DNA of 64,000 bases from Macrothele yani (taxonomy: Eukaryota > Arthropoda > Arachnida > Araneae > Macrothelidae), in NCBI GenBank assembly GCA_039090855.1, contig CM077034.1, positions 12,351,970-12,415,969 on the forward strand, written 5' to 3'. The notes beneath the pieces are model-generated. The model had not been told where the DNA came from. It searched no databases and was given only the letters and a program-made list of their open reading frames with translations. Shown here piece after piece: positions 22,899 to 33,285 of the stretch; position 1 is the first letter of the stretch, and the number at the start of each line of letters is the position of its first letter. Made by a program: the position numbers and the translations under genes.

Positions 22899-23810
22899 GA
22901 AAGTGAAAAAAGAACACCAAGAAGGAGATATCTGATACCAACGAAATTTATACAGCATAATAACGGAATACAGAGGATAACGTGATCAAAACATTATGAC
23001 AAAATACAGCTGTATTTGCTGGTAAACTGAAAAATAACATTTCCATGTAACATGGTTAGTACGAGGTTGAACCGCCATGAACTGCGTCACACTGTGCAAT
23101 TCTGGCATGGAGTCTGTCGTACAGATGTTGGATGTAAGTTTGGGGTATTGAGTTCCAAGCATCCTCAACCTGGACGCCTAAATCGGGGATGGCCGTGGCT
23201 GGAAAGTGAAAAAAGAACACCAAGAAGGAGACGTCTGATACCAACGAAATTTATACATAACGGAATACAGAGGATAACGTGATCAAAACATTATGGCAAA
23301 ATACAGCTGTATTTGCTGGTAAACTGAAAAATAACATTTCCATGTAACATGGTTAGTACGAGGTTGAACCGCCATGAACGGCGTCACACTGTGCAATTCT
23401 GGCATGGAGTCTGTCGTACAGATGTTGGATGTAAGTTTGGGGTATTGAGTTCCAAGCATCCTCAACCTGGACGCCTCAATCGGGGATGGTCGTGGCTAGA
23501 AAGTGAAATAAGAACACCAAGAAGGAGACGTCTGACACCAACGAAATTTATACAGCATAATAACGGAATACAGAGGATAACGTGATCAAAACATTATGAC
23601 AAAATACAGCTGTATTTGCTGGTAAACTGAAAAATAACATTTCCATGTAACATGGTTAGTACGAGGTTGAACCTCCATGAACTGCGTCACACTGTGCAAT
23701 TCTGCAATTCTGGCATGGAGTCTGTCGTACAGATGTTGGATGTAAGTTTGGGTTATTGAGTTCCAAGCATCCTCAACCTGGACGCTTAAATCGGGGATGG
23801 TCGTGGAGAC
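22899..23810 (-). repeat. Three ~300-bp tandem copies of the transposon end
   Basis: Each unit starts GAAAGTGAAA (inner part of the terminal repeat), contains AACATGGTTAGTACGAGGTT and ends with the transposase C-terminal region. Units 1 and 2 stop where unit 3 continues into the transposase. Unit 3 has a small CAATTCTG duplication near 23700. Confidence 0.9.
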
Positions 23811-24677
23811 CGGATAATTCGTTGTCCCACAAAATCCCACACGTGCTCGATGGGGGACAAATCCGATGAACGAGCAGGCCATGGAAGTTGTCTCACACCC
23901 TGAAGAGAATGTTGCGTTGCACGTACCGTGTGTGGGCGTGCGTTATCTTGCTGGAAAACACCACGATGGACCGACCTTACAAATGGCACAACAACGGGCT
24001 GAATGATGTTGTTGATGTAGGAGGTGCTGTTTAACGTACCCGGTACAAACACTAGTTGTGTACGGGAGTGATAGCTGATCGCTCCCTACACCAGAAGACC
24101 AGGTGTAGGCCCTGCGTGTCGCTGGCGGATGCAAAGAGGGTGGAGACGCTCCCCTGTGCGTCTGCGAACACGCATACGGCCATCGGAGGCTCCCAAGCAG
24201 AATCTGCTTGCATCGCTGAACACGACAGATCGCCGTTGCGTTCTCCAGTGCAGACGTTGGCGACGCCACATGCAGCCGTTCCTGACGGTGGGCTGGAGTC
24301 AGAGGTACACATGCCAGAGGCACACTTGCAAGTAGTCCTGCATCCAGTAGACGGTTGCGGATTGTTCGCACAGTCACCTCAGGTGCAACGGCAGCTCGGA
24401 TTTGCATCGCAGTGGATGTTCTGCTTGACAACGCCGCTCTTCTTATACGTCGATTTGTCCGCTCATCAGTCCGTCTGTGACTTCCGGTTCCACGTCTTCT
24501 CGTGTGGGAATGTTCCTCGGACCATCTACGCCACCATCGTACCACCACCGATACTTCCCGTCCAATTCGCTCCGCAATACGACGATACGACCACCCGGCC
24601 TCGCGGAGTCCGACTAGACGACCTCCCTCAAAGTCCGATAACTGCTGAAATCGTACGCGTCTTCCATGTCCAGGCAT
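23640..24677 (-). pseudogene. Broken Tc1-like transposase
   Basis: The ATG at 24677 starts MPGHGRRVRFQQLSDFEGGR, with a basic helix-turn-helix (RRIAERIGREVSVVVRWWRR) and a second DNA-binding segment TIRNRLLDAGL. The frame is lost near 24290. The catalytic core then reads VVFSDASRF (first Asp; the usual Glu after it is Ala), FQQDNARPH (second Asp) and SSDLSPIEHVWD (Glu). After a shift near 23810 the tail ends DAVHGGSTSY. At least two frameshifts exclude activity. Truncated repeats of the tail lie at 23056-23199 and 23350-23490 because of the triplicated end. Confidence 0.85.
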
Positions 24678-25317
24678 TGCAGCTTCTTTAGGGTCTTCAC
24701 ACGTGTCCGTGCTCCGACGACTGATTACATTCACTTCGCCGTACTCCTTAAATACCACCGACGATAATTTGCATATTATGCCGTGCTGTGGCGTTGGCGC
24801 TCACTGGTTGGTCCTGAAATTAACATCACACCTACGTAAACTCGACCCCATTAACATATGTAAATTTCATGATCGTCCGCCAATTCCTTCTTGGTGTTCT
24901 TTTTTCACTTTCCACCAGTGTATAATAGGACACATGATTTTCTCTCCCACTTCGGTTACTTCAGGCGAAAATAGCATGTAACACCATTTTCCTTAACGCT
25001 CCACAATGCAAATCCAAGCAGTGCTTGTGCACTAGTTGATCACCAGGACGTCTGCTAGGATTGTTTACCCGGCTGTGATGTCTATAAGATATGCGTCTAT
25101 GCCCCATGACGGTGAAGCATGCATTATTTTAAGAAGAAAGCATTCGGAAAAGGGTTTTCGACGTGAGCGCTATTGGTCCACGAAATAATTTTTTCAGTCG
25201 ACTTTTAAGGAGCTCAGATTTTGCTGCAAATATATCAGAAGTAGAATAAACGCTTACGCCCCCTGGTGGCCAAACCACTTTTTTTTTTTTTTTTTTTTTT
25301 ATCAAATATTAGAAATA

Positions 25318-26622
25318 CACAGTGTGGCAAAGAATTTTTAAGACTGGGTCTGTAAAATGAAATAGAAACAAGAAATTATAATTTGTTTTGGTTTGTTATT
25401 CAAAATAAGTCCCTCCGGCTTCAATACACTTGTTACAGCGATTTAATAATGATTCGAATGCCTTCACTTTGCGGAATTGCCTCCAAAGCACGCGTCGAAG
25501 CTGTTTCTATGGTCGAAATATCATCAAAATAGCACCCTTTTAACGTCATTTTAAGTTTTGGGAATAAAGAAAAGTTGCAGGGTGCTAAAGCAGACGAATA
25601 CGGTGGATAATTCAACACACAGACGTTATTTTTCACCAAAAATCTACGAACAAGAAGTGAGGTGTGACTGGGTGCATTATCGTGCAACAAACACCAACTG
25701 TTTTCATCCCGATATTCTGGACGAATGCAACAAATTCTGCCCATCAAACGCCTCAAAACATTTAAATAAAACTCACCAGTAATTGTTTTTCCACTTGGAA
25801 CCAATTCTTTGTGGATAATACCCTTACTATCGAAGAATGTAATGAGCATTGTTTTGATTTTCGATGGAACTTATCTTGTTTTTTTGGCTTGTGGTGAGTT
25901 TTTTGACTTCCATTCCGCACTTTGTCGCTTTGTTTTAGGATCATATTAAAAACACCATGTTTCATCGCCAGTAACAATCGATTTTAAGAAGTTTGGATCA
26001 TTTTCAGCGGCTGAAATGATGTCTTTGCAATGTGCACTTCTCCTTGATTTTTGTTCATTGGTTAACGTGTGTGGAACAAATTTAGCACAGACTTTTGTTT
26101 TGCCCAAATCTTCATGCAGAATGGTTCGAATCGTTTCTTTGTTGATGTTTAAAGACTCTTCCATCATTCTTAGTGACGCACATCGATTGTTTGCCAAAAA
26201 ATCACGCACTTTTTCAATAATCTCAGGTGTCCTAGATGAACTTGGTCTTCCGGTGTGCTTATCATCTTCTAGCGTATTTCTTCCGTCCAAAAAACGTTTG
26301 TTGCACAGGAAAACATTTGATCTACTTAAACAAAACTCACCGTAAACTTGTTTCACCATTTGGTACGTTTCCGAGGCACTTTTACCAAGTTTTGCGTTAA
26401 ATTTAATAACAGCCCTTTGTTCCATCTTAACAATTCAACATAAAAAAAATTTTACTTCTCTAATGAACGGCCGTTTCGTTTGAGTTACTTTAACAACTGC
26501 GCAGTACTTTTGGCAGAAAGCAAGCAGATGGTCACGGTTTATAACGCATTCGCGATTACACTGGTGGCACCACCGTAGGCTGAAATCTAGCGCCAGTCTT
26601 AAAAGTTCTTTGACGCACTGTG
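25318..26622 (-). mobile_element. Mariner-type element
   Basis: 1.3 kb with inverted ends CACAGTGTGGCAAAGAATTT and its near complement at 26592-26622, and TA on both sides (25316-25317, 26623-26624). Inserted in the right arm of the foldback. Confidence 0.92.
25396..26425 (-). pseudogene. Mariner transposase with two stops and a mutated active site
   Basis: The ATG at 26425 starts MEQRAVIKFNAKLGKSASET. A paired helix-turn-helix region is followed by the linker, ILHEDLGKTKVCAKFVPH, and VTGDETWCF with the first catalytic Asp. The frame is kept over the full length to GGTYFE and a stop at 25396, but TAA codons at 25946-25948 and 25871-25873 interrupt it. The second Asp is in LLHDNAPSHTS. The third position of the DD34D triad reads LAPCNFSLF, where mariners have LAPCD, so Asp is replaced by Asn. 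The element is therefore dead twice over. Confidence 0.92.
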
Positions 26623-26751
26623 TATATGAAAAACATTTCCCCTCAGGAGCTGTGTGCGATACAGAGAGAATTTTTCAAATCGGAGTTTTAGCAGCAGAAA
26701 TATCGGGGGAAGCGAAATTTATTTTAACGCCCCCGTAGCGGCGGTGTATGT

Positions 26752-27338
26752 TATACGAAGTAAATTTCTCCGTCATTTTTGGTCTACGCCGGGATTCGAA
26801 CCCGTATCCCCTCATTCCGGAATAAGTCACTCTACCAATTGAGCTACGCGGACGTTTGTTCTGACTACTATCTGCCTTTATGTCGTGTGCGTCCTGCTGG
26901 CAGGTACGTCACATCCCCCCCCCCCGAAAGAGGGCCGGGGGCATGGCCCACGGGTCAGCCGTGACCATGAATCGTTGCAGGCAGCCATCCACTGTAGAAC
27001 GTGTATTTGAGAACTCCCAGTCAATCTGGTGTGTGGAATGCAACGTCACACACATTTATTTTTCGAAGCGCTGGAGAAGGGATTCTCTGATTTTTCCTAT
27101 CTCGCGGTGTGGAAATAACATCACACCATGGCGAGATTTTGAACGGTCGGGTCATCTGGATAGTTCGGGCGCCATTATAACGAAGTAAATTTCTCCGTCA
27201 TTTTTGGTCTACGCCGGGATTCGAACCCGGATCCCCTCATTCCGGAAAAAGCCACTCTACCAATTGAGCTACGCGGACGTTTGTTGTGACTACTATCTGC
27301 CTTTATGTCGTGTGCGTCCTGCTGGCAGGTACGTCACA
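26752..27338 (-). mobile_element. Complete TRIM: LTR - internal - LTR, 587 bp
   Basis: Two LTRs (26752-26913 and 27176-27338) that differ at only a handful of positions enclose 262 bp. The 4-bp duplication ATGT flanks it (26748-26751, 27339-27342). On the minus strand the internal part starts, one base after the LTR, with TGGCGCCCGAACTATCC (27158-27174) and ends in a G11 purine tract (26915-26925) directly before the 3' LTR. Each LTR holds a tRNA-like module. It has no coding capacity, so reverse transcriptase and integrase must come from another element. Confidence 0.88.
26915..26925 (-). promoter_or_regulatory. Polypurine tract of the TRIM
   Basis: Eleven consecutive C on the plus strand, i.e. 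G11 then A on the element's own strand, directly before TGTGACGTACC. This is the position and composition expected for the primer of plus-strand DNA synthesis. Confidence 0.7.
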
Positions 27339-27833
27339 ATGTGAGTTACTTGAAAATTTTGAAATTATATGAAAGACATTTCGCATCGGAAACGCTATCC
27401 AACAAAGAAAGAATTTTTCAAATCCGACTTTTAAAAGTAGAAATGCTGACAAAAATAAAATATACATCTACTCCCCGTGGAGGAGAAACCATGCATTATT
27501 TTAAGAAGAAGATATTCCGAAAAGGTTTATCGACGTGAGTGGCATCGGTCCACAGGCGAACTTTTTTTAATTGAGATTTTAGAAGCTCGGATTTTGCTGC
27601 AAATACATCAGTAGCAGAAATTAAGACTTACGCACCCTGGTGGCCAAACCATTTAAAAAAAAAATTATAAATTATATGCACAAGATTTCCCATCAGAAGC
27701 TGTACCTGCTGTAGAAAATTTTTTTTCAAATCGAAGTTTTAGAAGCAGAGATATTAAGGAAATGAATTTACTTTTACGCCCTCTAGCGGAAATTCTATGC
27801 GTGACTCGAAAAAATTGCTGCACCTAAAATAGC

Positions 27834-28970
27834 AGGTGTACAAATAAGTTTTAAAACGTTTTAAGACAACACAACATGTAATTTGAGAGAAAACAGCAAA
27901 TACTTTTACGAATCAAAATATGCGTCGTCCATTATCTATCACCTTCCGCCATCGGTCGGGCAGCTGACGTATTCCAGCCATGAAGAATACTTCGTCGTGT
28001 GACGCGATGAAGTCGTCAACCCATTTCTGATCTTCGTCACATGTCCGTAACCGTACAGCAAACAAACCAGGTTGCATTGATCGGAGCAAATCATCGTCTG
28101 AAGGGATTATGTCGGGACTATACGCCGGGTGCTCCAGAACTTCCCAGCTAAGCGACAGATTTCCTGGTTCAATCGCAGCAATTGCTGCTTGTAGCGATCA
28201 GCAGTAACAGTTTGACCGTGTTCCAGTAGTTCATAATAGAGCACATCCTTTATATCCCACCAGATGCACAGCAGAACTTTCTTGGAGTGAACATTGCATT
28301 TTGGTGTTGAAGTCGTTGCTTCACCGAGCTCTACCTAGTGCTTTTTGATTTTGGGATTGCCGTACCATACCCACTTTTCATTACCGGTAATGATTTTCCA
28401 CAGGAAAGACTTTCTGTGTTGTTTATTCAACAGATTCAAACACTTAAGCTCATCCTTGCCCCTCTGGTTCAGGTCATGTGACACCCATTTTCCTTCCTTC
28501 TGAATCTTTGCCATCGCGCGTAAACGACTGGAAATGGTTTATTGAGTTACCCCGAGTTGCTCAGCTACTTCTTTTATCGTTTGAGACGAATCTTCATCCA
28601 GCAATGCTTGCAGTTACTCATGTGCAACCTTCCGCTACGTTCTCGATCGCTAACATCAAAATCACCTGCTTTAAACCGTCTGAACCAAAACTCGCACGTG
28701 CTTTTCGATACAATATTCTCCCCCAGAACAGAACAGATCGATGCAAATTCTTTTGCAGCACTTCTTCCTTCATGAAATTCGCAACGAATGCAGTGTCGAA
28801 TAAATGAAGTATCGCTTGCCAAGTGCGTTTGACTGTTGGGCAAACTTCTGTGTAACATTTTACACTCTGGACCAGTTACGGTGATATGACAAAAACGCAG
28901 GGAAATGTCGGATATGTAAATTAGCGGTATACGTCACACAAAAAACGCTTTAAAACTTATTTGTACACCT
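27834..28970 (-). mobile_element. Second mariner-type element, strongly decayed
   Basis: Inverted ends AGGTGTACAAATAAGTTTTA (left) and its complement near 28940-28970. It interrupts the right arm of the foldback. It is a different family from the element at 25318. Confidence 0.85.
27940..28858 (-). pseudogene. Mariner-like transposase remnant
   Basis: The minus strand from 28858 gives an N-terminal domain with FIRHCIRCEFHEGRSAAKE and STCEFWFRRFKAGDFDVSD, the first helix-turn-helix of the mariner type. The rest is readable only in pieces: WYGNPK near 28360, then KVLLCIWWDIKDVLYYELLE near 28230-28290, which matches the mariner core between the first two catalytic Asp. Several stops and frameshifts are present. 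Confidence 0.75.
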
Positions 28971-29052
28971 AATTCTCTTCGACATAAATGGAATAGAAAG
29001 TTTAAAGATTATTTTTTCAATTGGATGTTTAGAAGCAAATATATTGAATATA

Positions 29053-30593
29053 CACTGCCGGACAATTGCTAAGGACGGATGACAATATAGCAACGATAGC
29101 AACCATAAAATGGAAGGCAGGAAAATGTGGAAATTAGCATAAGTGCGGGATACAGTAAGACGTGTTGTGCGTATGGAAATTTTGGATTGCCGAACTTGTT
29201 CGTGACGTCAGAGCGCTGATAAGAGATATAAAGGATTTGACGCGTATTGACCGTTGTTGTTCAAACGCAAAGTTGAAAGGGAAAGAATCAATTGACGAAC
29301 TTGCAATTTTCAGTATGTCTTCCCGACATCACCTAGATGATTTTACGCGTGGCCGTATTATTGGCAAGATTGAAGAAGGGCGAAAAATAACAGATGTTGC
29401 CAGGGAGTTCGACGTCAGCCACAGTGTTGTTTCAAGGCTTTGGAAATCATTTCAAACAAATGGAGAGTGTAGCAAACGTCACGGGGAGGTCGTGTTCGCA
29501 GTACGACACCTGCAGAAGATCGGTGCATAGTGCTATCAACAAAAAGACACCGGCGCAGCACAGCTAGTGAGGTAGCAAATCAGTTTATGGCTGCTACTGG
29601 CAAGCGGATCTCCCGAAAAACTGTCGCCAGACGTTTGCATGAAGGAGGACTATACGCCCGCCGTCCTGTTGTGTGCATCCCATTGTCCAGACGTCACCGT
29701 ACCGCCCGTTTGCAATGGTGCCATCAACATCGCAATTGGACTGATAACGACTGGTCTGCTGTCCTCTTCTCAGATGAGAGTAGATACAGTCAATCGTCTG
29801 ATTGTCGACGACAACTGATCTGGCGTGATAGTGGTACTGCATATTGTCCAGCAAACATACAGGAAAGGGACCGATATCCGACATGTAGTGTCATGGTATG
29901 GGCTGGCATCATGATCAATGGCCGTACGTCCCTCTATGTGCTTCCAACTGGGACTATGACTGGCCAACGATACATTAATGATGTTCTGCTACCTCATGTT
30001 CGCATGTTCCGTGGTGCTGTCGGTGATAGATTCATTTTCATGGACGACAACGCAACATGTCATCGAACAGTCGCTGCCCAGGAGTGTCTTGAGAGCGAGG
30101 ATATTCAACGCCTCGTATGGCCAGCACGTTCTCCAGATCTGAATCCCATTAAAAATGTGTGGGATGCTTTGGGGAGGAGTCTTGCTGGTCGCCAATGCCC
30201 TCCAATAAACAAGGACACCCTCATCCGTGCACTGACAGAGGAATGGGATAAATTACCCCAACAGCTGCTTGATAATGTTGGGCAAAGCATGACACGACGT
30301 GTGGAATCTTGCATCGCCCTCTATGGTGGCCATATCCCGTATTGACATCTTACGCCGGAACGCCTGCGGACGGTAATTGCATTTTTTCACGTTTACGTAT
30401 TCTGCACAAAATGGCCTGTTTGTCCCTTGAACACGTTCCAAAGCCTTCTGGATTTCAGAGCACAATAAATTGTCTTTCTTGTAATGTCCTGGCATTCTGA
30501 CATTATTTTATTTCACTTGGCATCCAACCACACTTACTTTTTTATGCGCTATATAGCCGTTTATGATCCGTCCTTAGCAATTGTCCAGCAGTG
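29053..30593 (+). mobile_element. Tc1-like transposon, copy 2 of the 8164 family
   Basis: Inverted ends CACTGCCGGACAATTGCT and AGCAATTGTCCAGCAGTG; TA precedes the left end. Its sequence is nearly identical to copies 1 and 3. It is inserted in the right arm of the foldback, splitting the subunit that resumes at about 30600. Confidence 0.95.
29315..30345 (+). pseudogene. Tc1-like transposase, shared frameshift plus lost catalytic Glu
   Basis: The start is MSSRHHLDDFTRGRIIGKIE. The frame break after KRHG near 29480 is the same as in copies 1 and 3. Downstream the frame is open from 29530 to 30345 with LFSDESRYSQ (first Asp) and FMDDNATCH (second Asp). The final acidic residue is changed: LNPIKNVWDAL instead of LNPIENVWDAL, a G-to-A change at the Glu codon. 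This copy would be inactive even if the frame were read through. Confidence 0.92.
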
Positions 30594-30831
30594 TGTAATG
30601 TATTTTGAATTCGATATCATCTGCATTTACGCACTCAAGCGGTGAAATTGTACATCGCAAAAAATAAATAAAAATAAAACGAAATGAAGCATCATATTCG
30701 CATATTTCAACCTTCCCAACGCAAAAACGAATTTTTTAAATCGGACTAATAGTTGCAGAGATATGGTGTTAAAAGACGGACGGACAAACCGATAACATAA
30801 GCACACATTTTTTTTACAAAAGACGTGCTAA

Positions 30832-31448
30832 CAAAAGACCTTTCGGAGTTCGATAAAAGTTTATTGTGGGTGCCTGTCTGGCTGTAGCAAAAATTTCGAA
30901 AACTGACTGGTTTCTCAAAAGGTAAGATATCCCGGGTTCTTAATCAGCGGGAAAATAACTGACATTGGTTGTCTAAGAGGCGCTAATTGTGGCGCGACGA
31001 CAATCTGTTTGGAACGAGATCGCCGTCGTCTGAGAAGGCATGTACGGAGAAACAGGACATCCTACGAACAGCAACTGACCGAAGCATTCAATGAAGGTTC
31101 TATATCTCAGCTAACTATGCGCAGGGAATTGAAAAAGATCGGTATTGACAGTCGCATGCACGAGAACAACACTGATTTCTGCAAAGAAGCGGAAACTTAG
31201 ACTACAGTGGTGTCGGTTCAGCTATTTCTCAAGGGCACGAGGCACATAAGGTCTGTATGTTTAAGAATACGCCAGTGATCGAAGTGGAACAGAACTACTG
31301 CCGATATGGTCGACACCAAAATTTTAAATCAAAAGCCATTTTGCTTCAGTATCAGGGACGGCGAAAGAAAATTTTCAACTAGGGGACTCTAGGGTGGACG
31401 CTCCAAAATCGGGGGGGGGGGCGAATCATGCTATATATATATATATAT
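30832..31448 (+). pseudogene. Tc1-like transposase N-terminal fragment, then unassigned sequence
   Basis: GFSKGKISRVLNQR near 30910-30955 looks like a Tc1-type helix-turn-helix, and a short frame at 31009-31200 carries HVRRNRTSYEQQLTEAFNEG and LTMRRELKKIGI, the second DNA-binding segment. No catalytic domain or inverted end is seen, so this is a truncated remnant. A (TA)n run lies at 31432-31447. Confidence 0.6.
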
Positions 31449-31678
31449 GGGGTGTAAGATCAGGTGATGCGTAACATCACAGCCTCTCCTTGACAAATGT
31501 CCAAATGTCAACCCCGCCTTCTCGTGGTGCATCCTGTTCCCACTAAAGGGGCTCTGACGACCGCCAATAGCGGTATAACTATACCATCGGGATTAGAGGA
31601 AATGCTATCCCACACTCACCAACCCGCTTGGCCAGCGTGGTGAGTTATGGCAAAACCCCTTCAAAATGACTCCACAAC

Positions 31679-33175
31679 TTAAATCTTGGCCTCATTAAGG
31701 CATCGGGTGAAAATTTGGGCTAGTACTGTTTCGATTTCTCCACTTGCTTCTTGTATGATGTCTACAGTAATTCCATCTTCTCCTGGAGCTTTTCCCCGCT
31801 TCATGTTCTTGATTGCATGTGCAACTTCTGCTGGGAGGACTGGAAGAACTCTGGTACTGGTATCTTTCATGATGTCTGGAGTACATGTATCATCCCTTTC
31901 ATATAACTTGGAGTAGAAATCTTTCACTCTTGTCAAAATTTCGGCTCTATTTCTTGTTACAGAACCATCTTCTTTTCTCAGTGCCATAACCTGTTTTCTT
32001 CCCTTACTGAGATGTCCCTTTGCTATCTTTAGGCTTTGGTTGTTTTCAATTGCTTTCCTCACTAGCTCACAGTTGAATTTCCTTACGTCTTCAGTGATAC
32101 TTTTTCGTACTGTCTTGCATAGCTCTATATATTCCACTTTGGAAGTCACATCTTCTTTAGGTGTCCTCATCTCTCTTCTTTTTTGCATCAACATTTTGGT
32201 TTTTCCTGATAATTTGTTCACATGCAACTTGTTCTTAGACCCAGCTAATTTTATTGCTGTTTCCATAAGAGCTTTGGTTACTTTTCTGTTAACTTCAGAA
32301 ATATCCACTTCTTCCGATGTTAGGCCTTCTAAAGCAGAGAATCTGTTCTTCAGTTCCAACTTGAAGGTATTATGGTGTTTTTTAAGGTTGGTTATGTCAA
32401 TACATTTTGTTTGTCTTATGAGTTTGCCACGTTCGAGTTTAGTGTTGAGGTGCATCTTACATCTCACCAATCTATGGTCACTACCTGTGTTGAACTTGTT
32501 TAGCACACTGCAGTCTTCTATGACGAATATTTTATTATACATAATAAAATCACTTTCACTTGTCGTCCCATTTGGATGTCTCCATGTCCATTTCCTGTGT
32601 GGCTTTTTCTTGAAAAAGGAGTTCAAGATGAAAAATCCTTCTGCCTCTGCAAACTCAACGAGAGTATTTCCACGCTGGTTTCTGTTGCCGTGACCGAATT
32701 TACCTACTGAAGTTTCATTCTGTTGCCGTTGCCCTATTTTTGCATTGAAATCTCCCATAATTATCTTCAAGTGCTGCTTACCTTTATTATTTAGATGACA
32801 AATTTCCTCATAAAATTCTTCAATTTCTTCTTCAGGATGACTTGTGGGTGCATAAGTTTGAATAATCTGAGTCTGGTATCTTCTCGAGAGTTGGATAATG
32901 AGTCGTGCAGCTCTGTCAGAGGAACTTTCAACTTCTACAACTTTATCCTTCAGTTTCTTGTTTATTATAAATCCAACACCACTATTTCTGCCAGTATCTG
33001 TCCCACGATAGTAGGAGTGATGTCCACTTTTCAGTTCAATGAGATCTTCTCCCTTTCTCCTTACCTCACTTAGCCCGACGATGTCCCACTTGATCCTTTG
33101 TAGTTCCTCTTCCAATTCAAGAAGCCTTGAATCAGAAGATAGGGAGCGTCCATTGTACGTTGCCAAGGTCAGCAT
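31679..33175 (-). CDS. RTE LINE endonuclease and start of RT (inverted block)
   Basis: This open frame of 498 codons starts MLTLATYNGRSLSSDSRLLE, the usual opening of an APE-type endonuclease, which nicks the target for priming. Motifs in order: GLSEVRRKG (catalytic Glu) near residue 36, GRNSGVGFIINKK, QTYAPTS, MGDFNAKIGQ (Asp and Asn) near residue 141, TWRHPNGTTSESDFIMYN and GSDHRLVRCKM (Asp-His pair). A linker follows, and the frame ends just inside the RT domain at RGKAPGEDGITVDIIQEAS and FTRCLNEAKI, where the inversion breaks it. The frame has no stop, so the copy may be fairly young, but the product lacks RT. RTE endonucleases are commonly mislabelled craniofacial development protein 2 in animal annotations. 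Confidence 0.9.
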   Translation of the reverse strand: MLTLATYNGRSLSSDSRLLELEEELQRIKWDIVGLSEVRRKGEDLIELKSGHHSYYRGTDTGRNSGVGFIINKKLKDKVVEVESSSDRAARLIIQLSRRYQTQIIQTYAPTSHPEEEIEEFYEEICHLNNKGKQHLKIIMGDFNAKIGQRQQNETSVGKFGHGNRNQRGNTLVEFAEAEGFFILNSFFKKKPHRKWTWRHPNGTTSESDFIMYNKIFVIEDCSVLNKFNTGSDHRLVRCKMHLNTKLERGKLIRQTKCIDITNLKKHHNTFKLELKNRFSALEGLTSEEVDISEVNRKVTKALMETAIKLAGSKNKLHVNKLSGKTKMLMQKRREMRTPKEDVTSKVEYIELCKTVRKSITEDVRKFNCELVRKAIENNQSLKIAKGHLSKGRKQVMALRKEDGSVTRNRAEILTRVKDFYSKLYERDDTCTPDIMKDTSTRVLPVLPAEVAHAIKNMKRGKAPGEDGITVDIIQEASGEIETVLAQIFTRCLNEAKI

Positions 33176-33285
33176 CAGATGGCAGCCTAGTCCGGTCCTC
33201 CGGGGATTCTTAGCACCCTCTGCCCTTATGTCTCACTGGCCGCTGCCTTGGCCAGGTACATTCCAGCAGCCGTAGACTGAGTCAG

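Larger units (their letters stand above)
22891..24920 (-). mobile_element. Tc1-like element with a triplicated 3' end
   Basis: Inverted ends CACTGGCGGAAAGTGAAAA and TTTTTCACTTTCCACCAGTG with flanking TA (22889-22890, 24921-24922). It is 2.0 kb instead of the usual 1.2-1.6 kb because the 3'-terminal ~300 bp occurs three times in tandem (from 22899, 23199 and 23498). It sits in the central region of the foldback. Confidence 0.9.
25085..30700 (-). repeat. Right arm of the foldback, same subunits inverted
   Basis: Inverted subunits surround the insertions. GC-rich blocks lie at 25254-25272 (TTACGCCCCCTGGTGGCCA), 26725-26742, 27470-27485, 27627-27645, 27774-27792 and 30627-30642. They are less regular than in the left arm, because of the inserted elements and decay. 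Confidence 0.78.
19227..30831. mobile_element. 11.6-kb foldback element with tandem-array arms
   Basis: The left terminus TTAGCACGTCTTTTGTAAAA is the inverse of the right terminus at 30812-30831. Homology continues inward: GTCCGTCCGT, CTATTAGTCCGATTT, GAAATATGCGAAT and GCAGATGATATCGAATTC all appear inverted on the right (30600-30830). The arms consist of ~152-bp subunits with conserved GGGGGCGTA blocks, plus-oriented on the left and minus-oriented on the right. Later insertions account for about two thirds of its length. TA lies at both ends (19228-19229, 30829-30830). No transposase of its own is seen. Foldback elements with arrayed arms (FB, Galileo) are the closest known type. Confidence 0.8.

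Noticed and set aside
24056..24691. 211-codon plus-strand frame
   Set aside because: It is the shadow of the Tc1-like transposase on the minus strand, which has recognisable motifs.
32040..32693. 217-codon plus-strand frame
   Set aside because: It is antisense to the intact RTE endonuclease frame.
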